From NCBI RefSeq assembly GCF_010015445.1, contig NC_053119.1, forward strand, positions 26,070,383 to 26,134,382: 64,000 nucleotides of DNA. The letters are read 5' to 3'. The position numbers and the translations under genes were made by a program. This DNA comes from Perca fluviatilis (lineage: Eukaryota; Chordata; Actinopteri; Perciformes; Percidae). The notes beneath the pieces were generated by a model. That model did not search any database. It worked only from the letters and a program-made list of their open reading frames with translations, and was not told the DNA's origin. Of the stretch, positions 50,981-64,000 are shown piece by piece; positions within the stretch are counted from its first letter, which is position 1; each line of letters opens with the position of its first letter.

Positions 50981-53900
50981 CCCACATAAATACACCATAC
51001 CCACACCACAAGAATGTTGTGTCCAATTCAATTACTCACATCACTTCATCCATCCGTCCATCCATCTATCTATCTATCCATGGTGCTACCCTGCCAAGTC
51101 TTCCTTATCTGCCTCTCATCAAGTAAATGCCTCAGCGGTGGGAGATTTGGCAAGACAAATAAAGAGAGACTGAGAATGCTACGCTTCTATTGCTTCTATT
51201 GTTCAGTAAGGTTCTTATCTCTGCCTTGTTTACGTCTTTATGGAACAGGAGAAAAATGGAGGTGTGCATATTTTTTGTTTCCCTTTATCAAGTGGCAACA
51301 GGAGCAGCACCTGCTTGGTTAATCTGGCAGACACAGGCTTCTACACACGCGTCTACACTGACGATATCCTGCGAGGCCATTTTCTACGATCCAGCCTTCT
51401 AAAAGCACATAAAACATTAAGCAGTCAAACAAGATTGTCTTGTAGGGGTTGATGCATTTTCCTATCCAAGGCCTTTGACTGTCAGCTCCTTAGGTTCTCA
51501 AGGATCCTGTTCGTATAACACTGTAGATCATGTATGAGTAGGTCTGCGTAGTTATGATATGATATAAGCACAATTCCAATCTTTTGCTTTAAAATCAACC
51601 TTGTGAATTAAGCATTAAGGGATACAAGAGTGGCATAAAAAAAAACATCTGAGTAGGAATAAAGGCAAACATCTATATTCTTACAACAGAGGAGATATAG
51701 GCAATGATCAGACTGAAGAGGCAGATAAGAATATACATTTCCCATCAACTCGCACAACCTAAGGTCCATTTACAGCCAAGTATTCTTTTTTAATTAATGT
51801 TAAAAGTATTTCACCATGACAAAATTACAGCCCTGACCAAATCCTGAATAATGTCAAGGGTTTAAGGGACAATTCACAACGTTGAAAAAAAAAAGAAAAA
51901 AAAGAAATGCATGTCAAAAACTAATTCAAATTAATTCCATAAATCGTCCAAAGCTTGATTTCCAAAACCAAAAGGGTGTTTACAGACATACAACTTTTAC
52001 TGATTATCTTTTTCGACATGATTGACCTGTCCCTCACAAAACTTTGGAGCATCATTTCTCTTGGGATGATGGGACTTTTGCAGCCCTGAACTCATTAACT
52101 TCCCACACCTTTATCAGCGGTCCACTTTGACCTCACTCAGCAGCCATCCATCACATCAGTGTAATAGAAAGTACCCCACAGAGAGACAGAGGGTCAGCGG
52201 TGAGAAAAATAGACAATCATATAGGTCTAGTGTAATGTCTACACCTGATAGCCTTCCCCCAGCATTGGCCCCAGCGTGAAACTGACCATCAACAGCAAAC
52301 AGTCAGCCGGTAACAGCTTAGCACTGACCGCTGCTGGAACAGAGCCAGCTGGTAGGAACCAGAGGCAGTAAGGAAAGAGCAGGATTCTTCAATAGTGTGC
52401 CAAAAAGGATTGAGGGTGACCCTGCTTGTGTAATTATTTTCCTCCCTGTAGAGGATGGAAATAAAACCAAATGCTCCCATTAAATAAATTGTTTAGTTTG
52501 GTATGTGGTTGTAGGTATCATCTACAATTTATGTGCACGGACAGTATACTGCATATGAACACAGAGCGGTTGGTCTTGAGAAACAGCATCTTTTGGCATC
52601 TGGTCGTGGGTAGCAGAGTAGACATTGCAGACCTCAGTGCTGGAGCCCTGCCTGGGAGTTTACTGCAGGCCCACAGTTTGGATCTCCATCCTCTGTGAAC
52701 CAACACCAGGCTGACAAATGTCTGATATGTGACAGTGAGAATGAGTGAAAGCACTGAAGCACCCAGAGGGGAAAAAAAAACAATTCTGGACTGAACCCTC
52801 AAATAGCCTTATATAACAGAGCTGTCAACACCCCCAAGTTTGAAAACTGACAGGGAAGAATTCACTTTTTTTTATAGGGTTACAGCTAGTTATCAGAGGC
52901 TTGTGGCTAAACCAAGTGGAATTATGTACATCCAAGTGAATACATTAATTATCAAGGGAAGATGCATTGCTGCATAGGGACCAGTACTTTAACAGCTTGA
53001 AATGTTAAGACAGAAACACCAGACAAATACTGAACATAGCTCTAGTCATTTGATTTGGTTTAATCCACGACTAAAGAAATCAAATGACTAAATAGGGAAC
53101 ACTCAAAGAACTATTTAATTAAAAAATATATCTTATTACAATTTGGGTCTCATTTTAATAGCTATGGCCATTGTTTCCATCAGCTATGAAGACACTTAGG
53201 GGACAAGAGAAAATGAGGAGTCAGACAATCAGAGAGGTTGTAAACCACCCAACAGTGTAGACCAACTTCCTGAAACAGTACACTGTGTCTAGACGCCGTT
53301 TTTAACCATCTGTTGTGCTTGAATGCTCCAGATTAGAGTTTCAATAGACTTCTTGAGTGAGATTATTGTGTGACAAAATCAGATTCTGTGAGAACTGCAA
53401 CTTCATTGATAATAGTGTCTGGGCTATAGCTGGTTACCGTCTGTAATTCCTGTAGAGCAAACCTCACTGTCTCAGTTTCTATCTTGTAACCTTCCTCTGC
53501 TATGAGTGCTCAAGTTGTCATTAGCGCCTCGGGAGGAACTGACCCACCACTGTCTAAAAGCTCTGAGTTCATATTTTGCAACTGACTGTCGTGCTTACTG
53601 AGGAACAGAGAGGAGTCCACCAATAATAGCTCTATTTCATGTTGGCAGTGGAGTTCTTAATTAAGGACAAAAATGTAATTAAACTGTTTTGGTAATCACA
53701 GGTGACGACACACTTGAGAAAAGTGGCAGAAAACAAACGCAGTACGAGCTCAGACATCACTGGGTATGGCGCTCAGGCCTATGTACCAAATGCCTCATGG
53801 GAGATCCATTTCCACTTGACTGGCTGTGGATCCAATCAGCAGGAGAGGACTCCCTCAATCAAATGTCAGCGCGGAGATCACTGAGTCACGGCCTGGTTGT

Positions 53901-54579
53901 GTCACCCTGACTCGCCCATCCACAATCCTTTTCAATTCGTGACAACACTGGAAATGCTAAATAAATGTAATGGGTATCTGGGGGGGAAAAAATGAGTCAT
54001 GTGCCACTGATCTTCATGGTCACATCTAAATGTCAAATTGAGCAATCAAAGGCTAATCCCTATGTTTGGGTCCATTTACAGATTACATGAAGCCTAATAC
54101 CCGCCTAGTGCACGTAGCATTGTATCATCACGGCCAAATCTGTGCGGTGCAGTCGAGTGTGTCGAGTCCCGCTGATCAGCCATGTGTTTATTTACTAGTC
54201 AGCCCGTGCTCTCTGCTCCTCATCATTCTCAGGCAAGTCTCCCAGTGCCAGCAGCAGCTCCTTCCCAACTCCCATAAACTACCGGCAAGGCCAGAGCGAT
54301 GTAAGGCGGCCATATTTACAGCCCTGCAAGCAATTGGAGGTTAACAATAAGGCCTGGCTGCCGGAGTTTATGAGCTGCTGTAAAATTGCCACTAAGATTA
54401 AAATCTCCGTCAGGTGAAAGACAATGGTGCAGCCCTTTCTCCCGTGAAATATCTCCTCGCCTTACTCCCCTCTCTTCTAATCTCCATGACCTCGTTTGCA
54501 GGCCTTTACCTTGGCTAACTGACCTATCACAGCCCACTATCATGTCTGGAAAAGTGGACTTTAAGAGTCACTGGCCTGC

Positions 54580-54581
<2 letters not shown>
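50981..54581. other. Unrecognised intron sequence
   Basis: A (CCAT/CTAT)n patch lies near 51048-51080, and a 14-bp-arm stem-loop at 53043-53090. No exon fits. Confidence 0.5.
53043..53090. repeat. Inverted repeat, perfect 14-bp arms, 20-bp loop
   Basis: TAGTCATTTGATTT at 53043-53056 and AAATCAAATGACTA at 53077-53090. Confidence 0.9.
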
Positions 54582-54655
<74 letters not shown>

Positions 54656-55114
54656 TAGGGTTCTTTATACACCAATGCATGATAGATTTATTGGCCTGAA
54701 AGTTAAAGACGTTTTTCATCTTCTGTGATACTGAACAAAATGTATGAATATTGTACGATATATGAATAAATAGCAAAAAATATATAATGTTAACCTTTAA
54801 AGTTTTCCTGAGTTTTTTTTTTCATTAGCAGTACGTATGCTGTATGGAACATCACTGAGTTACATCCAACGCATCTCTGCATTCACTGATTAATGTTTTG
54901 AGGCCACTCTTAGATGAGAGAGTGCAGGCTAAAAAGAAAACAAAAATAGATACTTGAAAGCAGGCACCTATAGAAAACTCCCTCGAGGAAAGCTAAAAAC
55001 TGAAGCAAAACACAAAAATCCAACTCTTCAGCGATATGGCACTCGCTCCAACTCTGGCAAACAGGGAATACAGATGAAAGCAAGAAATGCTCCCACGGGA
55101 GTGCAAATTGGGTG

Positions 55115-55156
<42 letters not shown>

Positions 55157-55386
55157 TGCGCGCGTGCGTGAGATGGTATATAATATAGGATTCTTTATAT
55201 ACCAATGCATGATAGATATATTGGCCTAAAAGTTAAAGACGTTTTTTATCTTCTGCGATAGTGAACACAAAATTTATGAATATTGTACGATATATGAATA
55301 AATAGCATATCTAAAAAATATATAATTTTTGCATAAATACATTGCAATATCTTGATATCATTTTGAGGCCATATGGTCCACCCCTA
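54582..55386. repeat. Tandemly duplicated block: (TG)n-A-B-(TG)n-A'
   Basis: A (TG)n tract 54582-54646 is followed by block A (54647-54786), block B (54787-55107), a second (TG)n (about 55115-55154) and block A' (55175-55325). A and A' share TTCTTTATA-ACCAATGCATG and GAATATTGTACGATATATGA. The right border GGCCATATGGTCCACCCCTA resembles a hAT-like terminus, so part of this may be a transposon. Confidence 0.85.
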
Positions 55387-59813
<4,427 letters not shown>

Positions 59814-60223
59814 CAGTGTTGCAGTACTTGAGATCGGCCTTGGTCTCAAGACCACTTTTTGAAGGTCTCGGTCTTGTCTCGTTCTCAGATAAAGAGGACT
59901 CGGGATTATATTTCAAGACCGGTCAAGACCACAACTGCCTTTTGATTATTTTATCAAGGCATTTTACACATACACTTATGGCAATAAAAGAAGTGAATGA
60001 AGAAGAATCTTAATTTGTTTTTTATGAGAATGTGGATCTGAAATCAATTTGAGGGGTGCCTATGGTTTGCATTTTTCACATTTTATCGTGTCATGCAGTG
60101 TGGGACTCGCACTGGGACTCGCACTTGGTCTCGACCGCTCAAAGTCTGGGTCTTGTCTCGGTCTGGATACACTCTGGTCCTGCTGATGGCTTGGGCTCGG
60201 TTTAGGTGGTCTTGACTACACTG
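59814..60223. mobile_element. hAT-like MITE rich in GGTCTCG/GGTCTTG motifs (410 bp)
   Basis: It starts CAGTGTTGCAGTACTTGAGA and ends GGTCTTGACTACACTG; the ends are short inverted repeats (CAGTGT). Many TCTCGGTCTTG-type repeats occur near both ends. The 8-bp flanks TTATCTAG and GTACCTAT match at five positions only. This is familiar as a fish repeat; the superfamily is tentative. Confidence 0.65.
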
Positions 60224-60458
60224 GTACCTATAGTTTATGTTGCATTGTGTCTTATCTATTTTCCATTATGGAGACAGGTGACTGTTTTTTGGGAAACAGC
60301 AGAAAGGAGCACTAACCCGTGGGTGCACAGAGAACAGAGTCTCGTAGTTGCTGAGTCAGACAGATGTGGGTGTGTTTAGGTTGTGACATCGCATTATTAT
60401 TCGGTCCAGAGTGGTGAGACAGAAAAAAGAAGAAAGACAGCAATAAAGAAAGACTCAC

Positions 60459-60571
60459 TGCAGCCTCGTCCTCCCTGCTGTCGCTGGTGTCCTCACTCTT
60501 GTGGTGGCCGGCTGAGGAGCGAGTGTCCCTCTTACGGCTGGCGTCCGTCCCCTCCGTCTGTCTCTCTCCAT
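60459..60571 (-). CDS. b4galnt4: b4galnt4-like exon: acidic stem region
   Basis: The acceptor is ..TTGGCCCAG and the donor is GTGAGT. The exon has 113 bp. It begins with the last two bases of a split codon (G|AT, Asp) and ends in phase 0. It encodes 37 full codons, hydrophilic and rich in Asp, Glu, Ser and Arg, ending HKSEDTSDSREDEAA. This fits the Golgi-lumen stem just after the signal anchor; human B4GALNT4 has a comparable stretch that starts with DGE and ends in an EDSSESREEE-like motif, from memory. The preceding anchor exon should end with a G in phase 1 and was not found up to base 64000. On the plus strand a CAT-rich tract follows within 100 bp. No other frame gives a plausible protein here. 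Confidence 0.75.
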
Positions 60572-62218
60572 CTGGGCCAAGGTGAAAACATGGACACTCA
60601 GAAACTCAGAAAAAGGACTCAGAAAGCCAGCCAGCACCATTATCATCGCTATTGTTGCCGTCATCAACCTCATCATCATCCTCATTGTCATCATCTTCTT
60701 CTAAATTTTAATCATTGTCATTAATAGCATCATTGTCATTCTCATCTCGATCATCTCTACAACATAATTATAATTCTGAATATCTCCATTACCATCATCA
60801 TCCTGGTCAACAGTCATTTCAAGCTATCACTCATTTTTCTCTCTCTCTAGTGTAATCAAACCCAGATAAAAGTGTCTAGAGAAAAAAGGAGATTAAGTGA
60901 AAAAGTTGTAATTGGAAAAACCAAAAGGAGACAAGATAGAAGAATAAAAACCAGTCCGGAGGGGAAATGAGACCGAGAAATGGAGAGACATAAAGAATAG
61001 CTTTTCTTGCTGCGAAGTGGAGCTGTTAGGATGCTGTCATGCCACAGATGGATTATGGGAGTTTTGCTGCACAATGATGACAGTTGCCTTGGCCGGGAGA
61101 GAACAACCGGAATTTAAATCCACTCATTACAAGTGTGTGCGTGCATGCAAGTGTGTGTTTTTTGTGTGTCCGTCACAGAGCATATGGTCAAAATTCTCAT
61201 CTCTCCGTACTGCCAGCAAAACACAAGCGCATGTGTACACACACAACAAAAACACAGTCATGGATGATCAAACCAAAGCGCAATTCAACACAGAGCAGTA
61301 ACAGGATATTCAGCACTTTATGAGAGCCTGGTTGTTTGGATTTACAAGGATTCCTATAAGGGTTTCTACCTCTACGAGGAGTTCATATGAAAAAAGAAAT
61401 CCATACCCTATTCACTCCAATCTATTTTTATTGCACAGCATTCAATGCCATTTGGCTGACATGGTTCACGAATGCACAACATTGCTGCAGCATGGATGTG
61501 CTGCCATAAAAGGTGGTGCCTGTGTCATTGACTCCCCCATAAAAAGCAAAAGGGAGGGATGGAGGGAGCGGGGCACTTTGTGTTGTCCCAAATGCATTAC
61601 AGTGAAAGTGGTTCATTACTGTGGGGGTGGCTGTAGTGTATATGCACATGCATACAGCCCCACGCACATACACACAAGGGGATGGATTGTGAGTAAAAGA
61701 CAGAATGGGGAGAACGGGTGGCTATAAAGCATAATGAGAGCTAATGTGTTTGGATGGTTTTCCAATATGTCCCCTTAACATGAGGGGGGTTAGTCTGCAG
61801 CGAGAGTGATGCAGTCAGGGAGAAGACAAAAGACAGATCGCTGCATGCTCACTCACTCATCATTCACGTAAAAGCAACAGAGAGGAGACGGTAGAAAAAC
61901 AATCAAAGTCGAAAAACCCACAAAATAAAAACCGTGAAACTTTCCCTCTTGTACAACTTGCTCTCCATCCCATGAAAGTCTAGAGGAAACATAATCTGTA
62001 ACGATAATTTGTTTACCTCATTTGTTTGGATACCGTCTTGCCTGTCTCCCTCCATTCCCTTCCCAATTTCACTGATTCCAAAACAACTGTAATAAAGAAT
62101 CCGCTTTGATCTGAAAAATCACCTCCTTTTGCTGAATAAATGAAACCAAGGAGAAAATGTTTAAATGCAATCTACCCTAAAACTGGATTTGCACCTTGCT
62201 CTCTGATTGTGTAAGGGT
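60572..62218. other. Intron upstream of the first visible exon
   Basis: Imperfect CAT/ATC trinucleotide-rich tract at about 60640-60810. No signal-anchor exon ending in phase 1 was found. Confidence 0.5.
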
Positions 62219-62226
62219 ATAATGTA

Positions 62227-62941
62227 TAGAGATGCACCGATTACAATTTTCTAGGCCGATTCCGATATAGGATTTTTCATTGAGTTTGACCTGCCAATAA
62301 CGATTTTAGCCGATTCCGATAAAAACATTTCTAACCACTTTACAGCACACACAAATATGTATTTTTTATCTTTTCTTCAATACAACATTTTACATTTTGC
62401 ATAGAACATAGAAAATGTTTTCCTGTTTTACTGTAAAGTGCAATGTTGTTTTATTTAAATAGGGACAGATACAAAAAACATAGATTATTACATAAAGAAC
62501 AATCCGATGCCTGTATCACAGTGTTTATAGCCATGGCTAATTCGCAACACGTGTCCCTAGAAGGGCTTTTAACAGTTAAAATAATAAAAGGAGTCAAATT
62601 TTTACAGTGAATACAATAAAAAGGTCCAGAAACCAGTTAACAGCAATAAAAATAAGTGTAGTAAATAAACACATTCACTCGAACTCACACAGATGCACAC
62701 CTCACATACACACAGCTATACATTTCATATGGCATGATCACACTGCTGCTGCTGTATGAACCATGCTTTTGATAGTTATGGAAGAACCATTTCCTTCTTT
62801 TCACATCAAATATCCAACTAAAAAAATTATATATTTAGCAAACTAAACTTCTGTATGAAAACAGGTAATGGCAATAAAATAATAAATAAATAACAAATAA
62901 AACTAAATTTAATTTAGCGTTGCAGTATAAAGATATTTCTC

Positions 62942-62978
<37 letters not shown>

Positions 62979-63778
62979 CTATTGCAATCACTTGTACATC
63001 AATTCAAGGGGTGTTTGAACGTCAACAGTAACGTTACCTGAAAACAGCGTGTAGTTCCTTTTTTAGCAAGTTTGCTTTATTTGTCATTGTGCATAAATAT
63101 TAACAATATACCGTTGTTGTCAACGGGATTATCTGCTAACGTTAGCTACCGGCGATTACCTCGGAACAATCCAGCAAGTAGACGGTACCCTAGGGTGCGG
63201 TTGCCTGAAACAGATGATTTAACGTCACCGCTCATTTTACACACAGTTTAGCAACAAAACTAAACGCTGAGGGAAGATTACTACGTTTTTAATGTTGGTT
63301 TTGAGGGATATGCATCTCCACTAAGCTGGAAAGCGTTTTAAACGGTAACGTTAATACAGCGTGTCGGGGAATACAGCGTCTCCTGCAGCCAGGCGTCAGA
63401 GGGGTCGCAGCGTTCGCTAACGTTAGCTTCATGTCTCATATGGAGTCTGACAAACAGTACATTTATCAAATTCAGTGTGCCCAACGCTATTTTCCGATAA
63501 ACTGTAGCTCTCATATTTCACGGGACCCGCGTGAGTGCGGTTTTCATGTTCCAGTTGTTCAGCCTCAGAGGGGAGAGAGAGAGCGGCTGACTGTTCGCCT
63601 GAGATCAGTACAGCAGACGGCTCTGCAGAGCCGTGTATAATTACGACTTTATGACATTTCATAAACAGCTGAAGGCATAAAATCGGCATACGTCAGACTG
63701 ACCGGCCGGGCATGGCCATGTGATCACGTGAAAATCGGCCAATTCTGGTCACCAGCCGGTCATCTCGGTGCATCTCTA
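62227..63778. mobile_element. hAT-like non-autonomous transposon (1.55 kb)
   Basis: The ends TAGAGATGCACCGA and TCGGTGCATCTCTA are perfect 14-bp inverted repeats. The 8-bp flanks are ATAATGTA (62219-62226) and ATATTGTG (63779-63786), matching at six positions. GCCGATTCCGATA repeats lie just inside the left end and ATCGGCC near the right. It contains a (CA)n at 62945-62973 and several CTAACGTTAGC motifs. Short frames at 63429-63689 have no recognised transposase motif. Confidence 0.88.
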
Positions 63779-64000
63779 ATATTGTGCTGCCTGTTGCCTG
63801 ACTCTTGTCAACTCAGGACACTGGAAAGGTCACCCCAACTAAAAAAAGAAAAGGAACAAAAAAAAAAACACAATACCGAGCAATGGAAGTGGAGGAAGCT
63901 TTTAGCGAATGCCATTTCCTTGTCAAACCAGGCCACTTGAGCCACAGAAACTGTGCTGTGAAAACGGTCACCCAACCTCGACGTGGACAGTCTAAGTACG

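Overview
The window looks like intronic DNA from a teleost fish, probably a percomorph. It carries very long (CA)n microsatellites, Tc1, hAT and piggyBac-like DNA transposons, fish-type LINE 3' ends and tRNA-derived SINEs. There are no bacterial-style operons, and almost every long open reading frame is a low-complexity shadow of a repeat.

One host gene can be reconstructed. It is on the minus strand and spans nearly the whole window. Six short coding exons join in frame, with canonical AG/GT splice sites and matching intron phases, at (5' to 3' in the gene) 60571-60459, 30218-30120, 20083-19988, 19347-19257, 18192-18092 and 2068-2001. The joined peptide (about 189 residues) is the stem and the start of the PA14 domain of a beta-1,4-N-acetylgalactosaminyltransferase of the B4GALNT3/B4GALNT4 family. 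The acidic/serine stem exon and the PA14 exon resemble B4GALNT4 most. The first exon (membrane anchor) should lie beyond base 64000, and the rest of PA14 plus the catalytic domain below base 1. Introns run 30.2, 10.0, 0.64, 1.06 and 16.0 kb; the two large ones hold most of the mobile elements.

Layout: 1-2000, intron after the last visible exon. 2069-18091, 16-kb intron with a hAT-like element nested in a MITE-like element (4427-6934), a Tc1 element split by a LINE (9370-11477), a tRNA-SINE, two further MITE-like repeats and a LINE tail. 18092-20083, cluster of three exons. 20084-30119, 10-kb intron with a TTAA-flanked MITE, several small retroelement fragments and a hAT element with a perfect 8-bp target duplication. 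30219-60458, 30-kb intron with two SINE copies plus a diverged relative, a 530-bp piggyBac-like MITE, more hAT MITEs, a LINE reverse-transcriptase fragment, a 350-bp AT/CATA satellite and a locally duplicated block near 54.6-55.3 kb. 60572-64000, a further intron with a 1.55-kb hAT-like element.

I see no rRNA gene, true tRNA gene, CRISPR array, retroviral provirus or clear novel system. The most instructive items are the hidden split gene, the nested insertions with recoverable target duplications, and a perfect 56-bp palindrome that has replaced part of a Tc1 transposase. Family assignments rest on recognition by eye, without database searches.
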